From assembly GCA_947646735.1 (NCBI GenBank), contig CANTFK010000981.1:62001-126000 (forward strand): 64,000 nucleotides of DNA. The letters run 5' to 3'. This document shows, piece by piece, positions 32,104 to 43,899 of this stretch. The notes below the pieces were generated by a model. The model had not been told where the DNA came from, did not search any database, and saw nothing but the letters and a program-made list of their open reading frames with translations. This DNA is from Peronospora farinosa (Eukaryota; Oomycota; Peronosporomycetes; Peronosporales; Peronosporaceae). Made by a program: the position numbers and the translations under genes. The stretch's first letter is position 1; every line of letters begins with the position of its first letter.

Positions 32104-32420
32104 TGTAACGGTCTAAGGACCCGTTAAAGTCTTACAGTAAAAGGGCGTTGAGGAAGAGCTCTTAATTAACTCGTAAATATAACTTTGTTTTATTTTTGTT
32201 TTGTTTTAATTCGCAGTAAGTGCGAATATGTTCCTTAACTCATGTGAACCACTCAAATGGAAGTCAATTTATTATTGGCGAATTAGTGGGTCTGGCACCC
32301 CAATAATAAACCAATAACAAAATGACGCGCAGTATCCGCTAATTGGATACTACCCTATGCCTACTTATGTAATTATGTAGTATCCCTATAACTACTCATG
32401 TAACAGGTTGCCTCATTACA
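32104..32420 (-). repeat. LTR-B, 3' LTR of B2
   Basis: 317 bp, plus-strand reading TGTAACGGTCTAAGGACCCG to GCCTCATTACA. The polypurine tract is on the minus strand at 32421-32434 (aaagaaaggggtga). Confidence 0.88.
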
Positions 32421-32532
32421 TCACCCCTTTCTTTAAGTTGGGCTTTACGCAACGGATGCGCAATTAGCAGATAGTTTCATCTTGACCAATGGCGTAACTT
32501 CGACCCTGCTCAGTTAGACATAACTGAGCAGC

Positions 32533-33882
32533 ATGGATCCTAGGCTTCCACGAAACAATGTCTCTTACAACCTGAACTGGAAACACCAAGCGACAATCCG
32601 AAGAGAGCAGGCGCCGCAGATCATGGATGGAGACTTGAAACCGTGGCGCTTGTATGGTCTTGAAGGTGCTGTCGAACCCGAGCCATTGGAGGTCATGAAG
32701 GACCTGTACACGCGATATCGCACAGTGAGAGGCAAAGCGACGAACAACGCATATACCGACGATGCGTTGCAGAGATCTTGGTGTGAATCTATCAGGCGCT
32801 GGAACGCGAGCCGACGTGAAGGACTTTCCTTCACGTACTGGTTAGATGGTCGCGAGGGAACGCGTGATAGGTACACTATTGGCAAATTGCGCCGACGCAT
32901 GTGTCGCATGACTTGTGACGAGTATCACCTTTGTTACGTCCATATTCGTGAGGGATGTTCAACGTGCAACATGGGCAGATCGTGCCTGGTCTGGCAGGAA
33001 TGGGACGACTTGGTGTGTGCGCGAGGCATGCCCGATCATATTCGTCCATGGATTGCCCGTTATGATAGAATCCTTTCGGATCTCCAGGTGTCCGATCTAC
33101 GGCGAGTGAGAGCGCGTCCTTACGATCGCCGAGGGCTTTCACGTAGCCGAGGTGGTCAACCGTATCATCCGTATTCTCCTGAGCCTCGTAATAGGTCTCG
33201 GTCTCGGAGTCGCTCGGGAGGTCCTCGTGGTTTCGTTGCTCGCGAGCATTACGGCTCACGAGATCGGGGATGGAACCGGCAGCGTCGGTCGCGGTCACCG
33301 TCTTTCTACGGGACTCATAGTCCTCGACCAAGTCCGGGACATCTTGGGACAGCGTACTCGATGGCTCCCATGTATCGTCCGCCGGCGAGTATCCCATTTG
33401 GCGACCCCTGAAATGCTTCTCGACATAGTTCTTCATGGGCGCCGAGTCATTACACGACGCCTGGGGCTTGTGATTCTCGTGAACGACAATACGGTCGACA
33501 ATCCAGCGTCGCGCACCCGATGCATTAATCAAGGGAGGAGGAGCATCACGACGGAAGATCTCTGGCGATTAGCACCGAGTCGCAAAATCGGACTTTTGTA
33601 CAGTCGAACGACGAGATACGTCTACTTCGCGCTGAATCCGAGGAGTCGAAGAAATCCCTACTTGATGCTCGCGAGATGGATGAGAGAGCTCAAGATCGTG
33701 CGGATGCTGCGAATGAGGCTTCTGAGCGGACTCGACGTGAGCAGCTGGTACTGGTTGAGCGCCTACGTCAGCTTGAGACGACTGCGTTCGGAGGACCCCA
33801 GCAGGTCGAGTCTGCACGCGTTCGGTCTGTACTCTGTCCCAGACGTTGTCAGCGTCGTCGTCAAGTGATGTCGGATTTCTAG
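32533..33882 (+). CDS. Antisense ORF of B2: cysteine motif, RS tract, coiled coil
   Basis: Plus-strand frame opposite the B2 pol end, starting 113 bases inside the 3' LTR. The first 292 codons are open (32533-33411). They contain a domain clearly homologous to the A antisense ORF (LKPWRLYGLEG, DDALQRSWCESIRRWN, SFTYWLDGREGTRDR), then CYVHIREGCSTC with further cysteines (CX2C, then C about six on). An Arg/Ser tract follows (PEPRNRSRSRSRSGGPRG). After stops at 33409-33411 and 33526-33528 the same frame continues as a strongly heptad coiled coil (the segments RAQDRADAANEASERTRREQ and LVLVERLRQLETTAF, up to 33882). The first ATG is taken as the start. Inferred role: a nucleic-acid-binding or regulatory accessory protein, possibly expressed from the 3' LTR; function unknown. 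Confidence 0.68.
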
Positions 33883-35060
33883 CCGGCACAGAAGAGCAGG
33901 GAAGATTCGAAGGGAGATCCGCCGGCAGGTAAGCCTTGAGGCGCCCGACATAGAACGTCGGGTGCAAGCGCATAGATGTAGGTATATCTATCGTGTAAGC
34001 GTCAACATGCACCTTACCAACCCGAAATGGGCCAATATATCTTGGCGCTAACTTATTAGCGCCCAAATTCGTCACTGAGGTGTTCGGTAATCCACTTGTT
34101 GATAATAAAACTCTGCCACCTTCTCGAAATATCAACATATTCTTTCGACCTCTTCTCCTTTTGGTTGTCGACTGACTCTTGTAATGCACCACGCACAAAG
34201 CGCGTGATTCCTTGTCGTAATAGTAGAAATTAGGTTACTGCAGCCGAACTTACAGGCGACGTATTCTCTTTTCGGGCAAAATTAGCTACGGAGACGCGAT
34301 GGAATGCGTCGCGTCAGGAGTCGATATGCCGTTGGCCACAAAATTATCCGCACTGGTTGCATCGGCAGCAACCTTTACTTCTTCGTAATCAATAATCAAT
34401 AGTTTTGGCGCAATTCCATCGGTAGATACTCCCCCACCAAGCTTTGAGACAGGGTGCTCCGAAGCTGAGAGAGCAAGCAGCGCCGGATGGCGAGGATGCC
34501 TCGCGTTGTTCACGAAAAAAGAGTCAATTCGGTTGACGCATGGACTGCATTGTAGATTGTAGAATCTGCAAGTGAAAGAAAGGAACTCCATGACGAAATA
34601 AATGTTGCATTACTGCGCAAGACATATTCGAGCACTCTGTTCACGCGCTCCGTTTGTTCATCCGTCTCTGGATGGACCGCCGTAGACATAAGAAACCGAG
34701 TGCCTAACATATGCAATAAGTCGGTCCAGAAAGCCGAAGTGAAACGCGGGTCAAGGTCCAAAACAATAGGCTCTGGAAAGCCGTGATGCCTAAAGATAAG
34801 ATCAATAAAGATCTTCGCTGTCGTCTCTGCCATAATGTGGGCGGAGACCGGAGCAAAATGCACCATTTTGCTAAATCGATTCACTAAGACCAATACGCCC
34901 GTGCGTTTCTGTTCATCCGGCGGAAGTCCACAGATAAATTTATGCTGACCGAGCACCAGGCTTCCGTGGCAATCAGAAGCGAGCGCAATGGGGCTTTTGA
35001 AGACGGCGCGGGATTTACACGCTGGCAGGTTTTACAGGAACGCACCCATTTCTGGATGTA
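33420..35060 (-). pseudogene. B2 integrase, GPF module, linker and chromodomain
   Basis: The integrase core is at 34510-34956 on the minus strand: VLVNRFSKMVHFAPVSAHIM, LDLDPRFTSAFWTDLLHMLG, HPETDEQTERVNRVLEYVLR (D in LDPRF and E retained). The GPF module is at 33900-34100 (YIGPFRVGKVHVDAYTIDIP, TFYVGRLKAY). A Gln/Pro/His-rich linker follows, then a chromodomain region near 33300-33530 (RWIVDRIVVHENHKPQ, DDTWEPSSTLSQDVPDLVED). Frame changes lie near 34520 and 34200. The linker is exactly opposite the antisense coiled coil. Confidence 0.8.
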
Positions 35061-36092
35061 CTTCTAATTTTTTGGCGGTATTACCGACGACATAGCATCT
35101 CTTAACGAGACAGCTGTGCTCATAGTCACTGGCGCTGGTGCTCGAATGACAGCCGCGCAATAGCCTATCTTACCACAACGAGAACTCTTCATCGTATTAT
35201 GATTGCGAATGTCGCGGCATAAAGATTTGCCGCGACCACGAGAGGACTCGATTGCGTCGAGTATCATTGGCTTTGCGCCAGAAGTTTGCAGAAATTGTGA
35301 CACTGCGTGCAATTATGACGACGCGATTGTGTAATCTTTGCGATGCGCGAGGGCAAATACCTCTTCGAAATACTGTGGCACCGCACGTGTGAGGCAGTAA
35401 GGCGTTATGCCCTCCTGCATACCAAAAAAAAGACATGGACTTGTGAGGCCATGTCAATTAGCTGTGTAATAATTTACGAAGCAAGATGTCGTGTCTTCTG
35501 CACGTAGTCAAGCATCGACAGCTTGCCCTGTCTTAGCGAAAAGAAATCTGCACGCAAGAGATATTCATCTTGGGGAGGCTCGAAAACCAGTCGTATGTCA
35601 TGCTGGATATCGTCCAGCATAGGAAACACCGAATAAATTATATGACGAGCTTCCCAAGAGCCCGTTCCTTGGCTTTGCCAACAAGTCGAGACAGCATGAA
35701 ATTGACCTTGGCCGCCGGTGCGTCAATTAATTTTAAGGCTATCGCAACATCAAACTCGCGGAATCAGCGATAAAGAGGAGACGATCCGGACCATCACCGG
35801 AGTACGTTGACGTCTTCATCTTGATAGCGTCATGGTGCGAAGTGCGCAAAGGAGTCAATACTCGCCGATTTGCTTCGGCGAGATCGCGCACCATAAAGTC
35901 TTGGATGGAGGTACGTTGATCATCAGGCGTCGCTGTGCTCAGCAGCGACGTCACAATAGTTTCACCAGACATCGCCGCGAGGCGATGTAGTGCCTGCCAC
36001 TCCACCGAGGTGGGATGTGGGAAGTCATAATGCTCCAGCGAGACCGATGGAGACACCGAAGACTCGTTCATGTTCACCTTAGATTTGGTCAT
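35061..36092 (-). pseudogene. B2 gag, partial
   Basis: Minus-strand gag from the ATG at 36092, with leader SVSLEHYDFPHPTSVEWQAL. The capsid region continues as [28 protein letters not shown] and, past frame changes, the MRDYV-type segment near 35500. After about 35400 the sequence no longer follows gag, and the fragments near 35060-35330 are unassigned; the deletion junction with integrase is in this interval. Confidence 0.75.
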
Positions 36093-36118
36093 TGAAAAGA
36101 ATACGAAGTGCTACTAGG

Positions 36119-36435
36119 TGTAACGGGGATGGACACGTAACCGTCTTACACTAAAAGGTCGTTGAGGAAGCGCTCTAAGATTACTCGTAAAACAACTTTG
36201 TTTTTATTTTTGTTTTGTTATGATTTGCAGAAAATGCATATATGTATTCTAGCTCATGGAAACTACTCAATATGAAGTCAATTTATTATTTACTAATTGT
36301 TTAGTCTGGCACCCCAATAATAAAACTAATAATAAAATGACGCGCAGTATCCTTTAATCGGATACTGTCCTATGCATACTTATGTTATTATGTGTTATTC
36401 CTATAACTAATTTAGTAATTAGTTGCCCCATTTCA
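36119..36435 (-). repeat. LTR-B, 5' LTR of B2
   Basis: 317 bp, plus-strand reading TGTAACGGGGATGGACACG to GTTGCCCCATTTCA. The primer site on the minus strand is at about 36105-36118 (TAGTAGCAC, one change from TGGTAGCAC). Confidence 0.88.
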
Positions 36436-37655
36436 ATTGGTGTTGCTGGATCAGTAGGGCGCTTCACCCCTCTTGACCCCGACCGTTTTTCGATGGTCCA
36501 CCACGTTGTTGCGATTTTACAGCAAAGTGGAACCCACGTCTCTGGACCTTCTTGGCAGACGGACGATCATCACTCCCAGTGTTACGAGACACTGGGCGTG
36601 GGGCACTACACCCATAAGCGTAGCGACCCATCTTTTAGCATCGATTGCACTTTTGAAACCGCTTGTATCCTAGAGAGCGAGGTCGCTCGCTCTCTACATA
36701 GGAAAGGTCCATTGGTTCTGGACCTCCGCCCTCCTGTCGCCTCGGTGGACGATAGGACCCCGAGTTGACGTGAGCCTGTTGTAGGCTAAAGTCCTCCTGT
36801 TCCGCTGCAGAGATCGCCTGATCAAGCGATTCTAGTACCAAGCGAAACTGGTGGGTCTTGACAGGACCATCTGTCAGACCCTTGATGAACACAGTAACCT
36901 GCGTGTGTTCATCGATTGGGTTCAGTGCGATACAGCTAACGAGCTATCGTACGTGTTGGGCGTAAGCGTGTATATCACGCTTACCCTGTTTCAAATCCAG
37001 GAGCTCAGCCCGAGCCCTGAATTCGGCTCGAGGCGGTTCAAACGTGTGTTTGAGCCGCGTCTTGAAGACGTCATACGTTGGGGAAACGTATGGGTCGTGC
37101 AGTTTGAGCCCTAAGGCCCAAGCTTTGGCACGTCCTGCCAAGTTCGACATGGCGAACTTGACCTTCATCGCATCGTCATCGATGCGACGATCCTCAATGG
37201 CATCGTCGAGCTCGACGAACCATCTCAACAAGGAGTCGCTTTCGACTGCCTTGTACTTGGAGACATCAATCTTCAAGGACTCGGGTCGACGTGTATACGC
37301 CGACCCGGCAGCAACAGCACTAGCCTGCTGTTGTCTCAACAGTTCAGACTGTTGAGCACCCTGCTGCATCAACAAGTCACCTTGTTGAGCGCCTTGTTCT
37401 CTCAACAGTTCAACCTGTTGAGGACCTTGCTCCTCTAGCAAGGTGAGTTTCTTTACGACTTCGTCAAGTTCATGTTGTATGAACTTGTCGATGGTTGCAT
37501 GTTGGTCGTCTCCGCTAAGAAAGAGCAACATGACACTAACGGCGGAGTTGCCGATGGTATCAGCCATACGCCAAACCGCATTCCATTCGAGGTCACTCAA
37601 ATGGCGGAAGTCATCACGCGCTCCGTAATGACGTCTTCATCCGCTGGCTCCATAT
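36436..37655 (-). pseudogene. F-family gag, partial
   Basis: Minus-strand gag of another gypsy family, from about 37653 downward. A glutamine-rich coiled coil with LLREQGAQQGDLLMQQG repeats comes first. The capsid body follows: LLRWFVELDDAIEDRRIDDD, KVKFAMSNLAGRAKAWALGL, VFKTRLKHTFEPPRAEFRAR, LLDLKQGKRDIHAYAQHVR. Beyond a frame change near 36940 it continues with FIKGLTDGPVKTHQFRLVLE, and a zinc knuckle starts KCNRC near 36640, with a stop inside and Tyr where His is expected. Short perfect inverted repeats are frequent (arms CAACAAG/CTTGTTG, CAACAGT/ACTGTTG, TCGCATCG/CGATGCGA). The 5' edge joins D2 directly. Confidence 0.75.
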
Positions 37656-39470
37656 CGGATGGTCAGTGGTCAACCATCAACTGCCACAGGCTCTCGGCCT
37701 TGTGCAGGACAATTGGACGCATGACTACTTGTCATCGCCCCATTTAATACACCAGGCTAAACGAGCTGGGTAGTATCTGGTGCCGATTGACATACCGTCA
37801 TCGCACCCTCGACTGTGTTTGACACAGCATCAATCGCGTAAACCTTTCGCAGGAGCACATCCTTTACAGTGTCCTGTGTAAAGTGAGCGACTGTGCGTGT
37901 ACGCCAGTCTATCCATGGTTGGTGTTTAGCCAACCAAGGCATGCCTAGTATGAGGTCATACGGACTCTCCATACCAAGCACTGTGAGCTTCTCTTTACAT
38001 GAGAAGTCACTGAAACTAAAGGCGAGTTCAGCTTGAACTCCCTCTGATTTTACGAGCGCGCCATTCGCTAAGCGAAATGACGCCTCTTCTCGCTAGCCAT
38101 CCTGGCAAAGCGACTCATAGCTCACCGGACTCTCTTTCAGAGCCGCGAGTTTCACAAAGTTTTGTGATGCACCCGAATCCACGAGAAGGGTCATCACTTG
38201 GTCATAGCCTCGTACTCGAGCGCTATAGACCAAAAGGGTTGAGGTCCGACCTTCGGAACCTCAGGGACTATGCTACCCATTTGTTCGATCACTCTGAACT
38301 TAGGGGTAGCTTCAGAGTCCGCGACAGTAGGGCATCCCGCCCCTACTGCGCTCCCACATTTCCCGACCCATCTTGGGCAGGTGCTGAACCCGTGCGTCGT
38401 GCACGCTGGTTTTTCGCACCTCCCTTCGGGTTGGGAGACCTTCTTGCTGGCTGCCTTAGCACCAGCAGCTACCTTGACATAGCAGCGAGCCATCATATGG
38501 CCTCGCTTGCCAAACTTGTAGCAGATCACATCTGCATTGCCTAACTCCATTAGAGTGGCATCCAACTTCTTGGTCGACGGCTTATAATAAGCTGTCGCTG
38601 AGGCACTATTGTAGGATTGCTCCTCAACCATGGCAATTTCAATTGCCTCCTCCATCGGCTTTGGCACCTTTCTAAAAAGGGCCTGACTCGATGGGCCATG
38701 CCTAAGTCCATTCATGAACGTAGGCACCTTAAGTTGTTCCGGTATCGGACCCACATTCATGGACGCCGACAGCGAACGCATCTCCTGCTCAAATTCTTGC
38801 ACAGAGCGTTTCGCCTGTCGTGCTCCAAAGAAGCGCGCCTGAAGTAACACTTAATTATTAGGCGGCTGGTACATGGCGCAAATCTTTGATTTAAAGATCG
38901 CCCATGATGGATACGCATCAGCATTTGCCATCAGCGCATAGTATGTCCACTCTGACGCTTTGCCACGCAAGTTGGACATGGCATACGACACCATTTTGGT
39001 GTCGTCTTCGATGAGCTGCGCCATAACTCATTGCTACACGGCTATAAGCCAGTGGACAATCGTATTTGGGGCAGTTCCATCAAACTTTGGAGGGTCCATC
39101 CGAATGGGCCTTGGCTGATTAGACCGGGCAGAGAGCGTCTCAACAGCTCTGTTGAGTTCCTCGTTCCGAGCTTGCTCACGCAAAAGATCATCCTGAGTCT
39201 TATGAATGGACTCAGCCTCTGCTTAACTGTTTGCCTCGGACGTGTTTCGACGCTGTCCGAGCACACGCCTCAAATTGCTCTAACTGAGCGCCATGTTGCT
39301 CAGGACGACAGCTTAAGAGATTAGACAGACCTTGTTCACCATATTCCTTGCTCCAAATGCTCTGCTAACGCCCTATGATTTTGGGAAAGGTGAGTAAAAT
39401 CACCCCAATCCACGTTGAGGGACATCCGTATCCACACGCACGCTCAGAGAGACTGATCAAAGGAAGGACT
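37656..39470 (-). pseudogene. D2 gag and protease, partial
   Basis: Inverted counterpart of D1. The linker is at 37690-37800. The protease C-terminal part is at 37757-37981 ([20 protein letters not shown]), with the rest up to about 38215 holding the DSGASQNF active site. The gag is at 38194-39440, with QARFFGARQAKRSVQEFEQE and a knuckle that reads CYKFGKRGHMMARC, so the second cysteine is lost. Stops at 38851-38853, 39028-39030 and 39034-39036 match those of D1 at 27572, 27395 and 27389. The D2 linker lacks a segment of about 55 bp present in D1. Non-functional. Confidence 0.83.
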
Positions 39471-39485
39471 ACTAGTGCTACCAAG
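39471..39485 (-). other. Primer-binding site of D2
   Basis: Minus-strand ct spacer then TGGTAGCACTAGT, the mirror of D1. Confidence 0.6.
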
Positions 39486-39742
39486 TGTAGACGGGCACTT
39501 CGTATGAAGCTGCCACGTACTACGCGTACACACCTTTAAGCAGCGTGAGGAAACAGTTTTACCGTCTTACCTCCGCGTGTGTTGGTGTTGGTCGGCGCTT
39601 AAAGTGCTGAACCAACCGTTGCCGGTCCCTTTCAACGAACTGCGCAACAAACTTTTGAAACAAGAGCTCCGCTTACGACACGCAGAAGCTTATACAGCTT
39701 CTCGTACGCAGTGGACAAAGCTTAACAAATTCGAGACTGACT
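39486..39742 (-). repeat. LTR-D of D2, truncated
   Basis: Begins TGTAGACGGGCACTTCG. Matches the 3' part of the D1 LTR until a TATG microsatellite replaces the rest at 39743. Confidence 0.85.
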
Positions 39743-39750
39743 TATGTATG

Positions 39751-39780
<30 letters not shown>
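39743..39780 (+). repeat. TATG microsatellite
   Basis: About nine and a half TATG units at the broken edge of the D2 LTR. Confidence 0.95.
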
Positions 39781-39782
<2 letters not shown>

Positions 39783-40466
39783 CGCGTTACGTGAGCCGTA
39801 ATGCCACCAAGTGGCTCAACTTCCGCATGCGTCGGCTTATCTCTCACTCTCTACATTTATCTCTACTCTCGCCAGGATCCAGTAAGCGGCTCACGTTAAA
39901 AGTGCCGCGCTGAAGGCCTTCCAGACTGCACGATCCTTTGAACACAGGTGAAGGAGGTACAGGTCTGGAGACAGTAGACGGCGGTGCCCAGCGGTAGGTT
40001 TCTTGCTTGAATCCCTTGAGGGTCTATCTTGTCAACAGGTTGCACCCATGGAGGGCCTCTTGTTGTTTACACCGGGAACAAGGGATTACACAAGCTTACC
40101 TAAGCGAAGATGACGGAACTTCGGGACTTTGAGCGTGGCGGCATACATCGTGGCGGCTTGGCTGGCGGCTGGGGATGATAGCAGCAAAATAGAGGTGTGT
40201 TGAGGGGGTGAGGTCCATCATAAACTGACAAATGCCGCGAAAGCATCCGTACAAGGCCTAAGATAGCATCGAGCTAGCTCAATCCTTCCGTGAGGGCGTC
40301 ACCCTAACCCGACCAGGATTCTTACTGATATATTGACTATAATACCAGCCACCAATCAACACATGGAAAGATTAGATATCTACATTTGCTTGATTAGTAA
40401 ACGATAGTACAGTTGACCACATCATATACGTTGTGGTAACGGGGGTTTCACAGAATTGGTGATGTA
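39781..40466. other. No gene recognised
   Basis: Unassigned sequence between the microsatellite and repeat G2; no motif or long frame seen. Confidence 0.4.
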
Positions 40467-41106
40467 ATTTCGTGTAGTGGAGCTGCACAGCTCTTTAGCC
40501 AGAGGAAGACGTAAGGCTGAAAGCCTCTTAGTTCTAGAGAACTAAATAGAGTTAAGGCTAACAGTCGCTTAATTCTAAGGAAATAATTTAACGACTTAAA
40601 GTCACCCGCTTCTAAGGAAGTAGGAGAGACTTTTAGTCAGTCAAGCAATAAGCTTAAGGTTCAGAGAACCAATGCACAGAGTGCAGAACAAGCTAGAAGC
40701 TTAGGGGTTCAGAGAACCAACGCACGAAGTGCACAAGAGAACAAGTCAGAACGACTTGCGATCTTAAACTCAAAAGGAGAACGGATTATATTTATGCTTT
40801 AAGATTTTATGAATAGTCCTACTCTAAGTACCCTACACTAGATTAATTACTATGATAATAATTATTATATGCAGACTTTGCTAATGGACGACGTATCGTC
40901 TAAACATCTGTGTATGATGTACTTAGTACAGCGTTATCGATTATCGAATCCTAATCGATAAGATACGGTATTACCGAATACCGTATCTCTAACGCTTATA
41001 CTTAATACCTCTCTAAAGAGAAGTATCATAATGCATTATATGCAATACAAGGGGACTTCAGCCGTAAACTCTCGAAAAGATGTTACAACCGTCGTGTAAT
41101 CCCGTT
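40467..41106 (+). repeat. Repeat G2
   Basis: Homologous to G1 (18185-19075) but without the solo LTR. It contains an internal duplication of ggttcagagaaccaa (about 40660 and 40705) and the hairpin with arms GATACGGTATT/AATACCGTATC at about 40970. If it is an LTR it may run from TGTAATTTCG (40467) to CCCGTTACA (41106), but no primer site or polypurine tract was confirmed. Confidence 0.5.
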
Positions 41107-41739
41107 ACATTTCGACTCTCCACAGGCTCCCGGACTACCGACTAATGGAAGGGGTACCCTGATTCCGTGTATAAAGCCTTCCTCACCTTGTGTACGCGTC
41201 AGTAGGACGGGAAGCACTCTTCTCGGTGGGCTTGAGTCGATGTTAATCCTAATGGTGTTAGGGACAGGGGTTTTGGTGATCGTGCGGAAATCTTCACACG
41301 ATCGGCCGGGTACTTGCTCGAAATCATTCTAATAGAACTCAAAAATCCAATAAAGCAAAGACTGAATCTTCTAACCTCTTGAGCAGAACCTTTTGACCAC
41401 TTGATCCGTCCTGCACCTACTTACCTTGACCTTACTTGTTATATCTAAGTCCGATCGCAGTTGTTTTGTTGTGTTGAGGGTTCCTTCGCCTGGCCAAAAC
41501 AATCCAGGGTAAACTTGTAGTCGATACTTTCGGCGTCAAGAGGCCAAATATCGCGCCTGGAATAGAGAGCCGACACATTTATTTTGCACGAAATTGAACT
41601 ATGTTAAATTTTAACCAATCAAATACCAAAACCCATGATCTTCTTTATCTGTAGCCCAGGTTCTACTGCCACGTGTCGCCATTGTGAAAATAAAACTAGG
41701 TCTTGTTGTGTGGTCCACTTCAGATATCGTTGTGATCTC
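41107..41739. other. No gene recognised
   Basis: Unassigned. Nothing coding seen. Confidence 0.4.
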
Positions 41740-42100
41740 GCCGATCCAGATTTCTGATCGAGTTTACATATCGATATGTAACCAATTACAAATAGCGATC
41801 CAGATTTCGGATCGAGGTTACGGATCGATATGTAACTGAGCACAGATCGCGATCCAAAAAATTCGGTCAAAAATTGTTGATCCAATATTGTCGATCCGGA
41901 ATTGTCGATCCAGAATTGTCGATCCGGAATTGTGGATCTGAATTTATCGATCCAAATTCGTTGACCCGAATTTTTCCATCCAATATTATTGATCCAGAAT
42001 TGTCGATCCGGAATTATCGACCCAATATTATTGGATTGAATTTGTCCCTTCGATATCGTCGAGTCGGAAATGTCGATCCAGATTCGTCGATCCAAAAATG
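41740..42100 (+). repeat. 14-bp satellite-like array
   Basis: Perfect or near-perfect 14-bp units tcgatccggaattg at 41891, 41905 and 41919, surrounded by degenerate copies from about 41870 to 42095. Before it lie two copies of a gatccagattt...gatcgaggtta...tcgatatgtaac block of about 65 bp. Confidence 0.75.
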
Positions 42101-42656
42101 GCCGTTGATACGGTCTTTTCGGATTGCGATTGTGGTGTGCGGCCCACACCGGTACACTTTTTTATCGGAATTTTTCTGTGTTCTTGATCCAATTTTTCCC
42201 TCTCTAAACCGTCTCGTACGGCTCATTGGCCAATCAGAGAGCAAGATTTTTGGAATAACGGCGCTCACTCGATCGATTTCTTTCAAAACTTCTGATCGAA
42301 CGTTTCCCTAACACAGACAGTTAGTCGGTTTGCGTGATTCCTGAACATATTGTGCATGTAAAATTTTATTTTTGGGAGCAAATTACTTAAACGAAAGTAT
42401 AGTATTTGTACTTGCTCTCCCCGTCACACCTGGTTCTACATGTGGTCTATTTAATGACCATAGATACATCTTCAGATCCGAACGGATGTGCACGAGTTTT
42501 ACGCCTCGGGTGAGAACTTGTGCCATTTAAGTTATCTCAAATAACAGGTGGTACAGCGCATGTCTAGGACTGTCGGCGAATTTGCCGTTGGTACCATGTT
42601 TCTCTCTCTTATATGGATATGATCAACATGTGACCGTCGCCCAAGTTTATCCTGCA
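42101..42656. other. No gene recognised
   Basis: Unassigned spacer between the satellite and the decayed D LTR. Confidence 0.4.
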
Positions 42657-43231
42657 TGTGAAACTAGCTTACTGCAACACGAATCTGTTAAGTACGTGGT
42701 GTTTAACGGGGAGGTCTAAAAGGGTACGTGATACCACTTGGATAAGGCACATCAATGTGACCCACCCTTGTGAATGTGATATTAATGGATGGATTCACAT
42801 TCAACGGGGGTGACGTCCAGTTGGGACTAGGCGTCATGGCGACGCTTTAGACAGACGTCATCAGCGATCTTAATTATATATAAGCTCGCACGTAAGGATA
42901 CGATTCTAAAGAGATGCGTATCCGATCTTTATATTTGACCAATCAGTAATTAGAGTTAAATTTAGTTATTTTCGATTGAATCTATGTCAGCCTTGAATTT
43001 ACCACATAACGCCAACTGCGCACGAGAAGACTTTTACAGCATCTGTGCCGCAGTCAAGTGCTTGTTCCTAAGTTCGTTTCGTGGTTCGCTTACGCGACCG
43101 GCAACAGTCGTGTGCAGCCGCTTCTTTGTCGACCACCCCACCACTGCAAGCGGAGATAAAAAGGATTAATCACTTTCTCTATCGTGTGTTGATTGTATGT
43201 GCAAGTAGCACGTGGCAGCTACCCGTCTACT
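42657..43231 (+). repeat. Decayed LTR-D, probably solo
   Basis: Aligns along its length with the D1 LTR (shared gtaaggatacgattctaaag and its continuation agatgcgtatcc; ends ACCCGTCTACT where D1 has CCGTCTACA). No primer site, gag or clear target duplication next to it. Confidence 0.75.
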
Positions 43232-43429
43232 GAAAAAAATCTATGAAGCTATTAAAATGTACGCCTTTCTGCAGCAGCTACGTGCCTAGCAAGAAAGCCT
43301 TTAAAGAAAGAAAAACGCCCATCAAGCTGCCTTGATGATGCAGCAGAATTCTAAACATTCGGAACTACTGAGATAACAAAAAGCAGGGGCTGCTGTTGCA
43401 CTGACACATGCCCTTAGGACCTCGAACCT
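43232..43429. other. Short spacer
   Basis: No feature recognised. Confidence 0.3.
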
Positions 43430-43720
43430 TAAAACGTGTTCGTTGAGCTCGATACCAGCATCAAAGCTGTTCAATTAAAAAAAAGCGATGATGATTACAA
43501 AGAGAATGTGCTGAGTTTTACGCTCACCAGGCCACAATTTGGCGGGATGCGCCAAATTCTGGCCGTAGCAATCAGCTTTACAGTCCATACGTATACAAAG
43601 CGTATGAGATCTCGAAGTCGTGGTTGAAACAGACGACAAATTGCCTCGCGCCAACTCAGGATTTTGGGCTGCGCTTTCAAATTTGAATCAGAGTAAGTAT
43701 GTTGTATCGTATTGAGCCCG
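43430..43720 (+). pseudogene. Gag fragment resembling family F
   Basis: FVELDTSIKA near 43437 and, in another frame, SPYVYKAYEISKSWLK near 43580 correspond to FVELDDAIED and DPYVSPTYDVFKTRLK of the F gag at 36436-37655. Short and broken. Confidence 0.55.
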
Positions 43721-43899
43721 ATTTATGAAGACAAGCAGGCTACTATGTGTGTCATGTCAAAACCTTTCTATTACGCTTTAAATTGGAGTCGTTTGACCAA
43801 GAGAATTTTGCAACGGAACAGGAGGGCATAAGTTGAAGCCAGGAGTTTGTCACTTCACGTCATATTGCCCCTTAGGTTACATGAGACGGATGTCCAGAA

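Larger units (their letters stand above)
32104..36435 (-). mobile_element. B2, internally deleted Ty3/gypsy element in minus orientation
   Basis: Bounded by LTR-B copies 32104-32420 and 36119-36435. Minus-strand order is 5' LTR, primer site, gag start, deletion, integrase, GPF/chromodomain, 3' LTR, with an antisense ORF on the plus strand. The zinc knuckle, protease and RT are missing. The two LTRs differ substantially and no 5-bp duplication is seen (left flank caagt in E2, right flank attgg in F), so this may be a recombinant of two B elements. Confidence 0.85.

Noticed and set aside
33152..33868. 238-codon plus-strand frame overlapping the B2 antisense ORF
   Set aside because: Different frame from the conserved antisense protein and without the shared blocks; considered a shadow.
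36119..36440. 5-bp target duplication for B2
   Set aside because: Left flank caagt and right flank attgg do not match, so no duplication is claimed.
41619..42149. 176-codon minus-strand open frame with repeated IWID/NSGS-type residues
   Set aside because: It is the translation of the 14-bp satellite and neighbouring repeats; the low-complexity product follows the DNA repeat.
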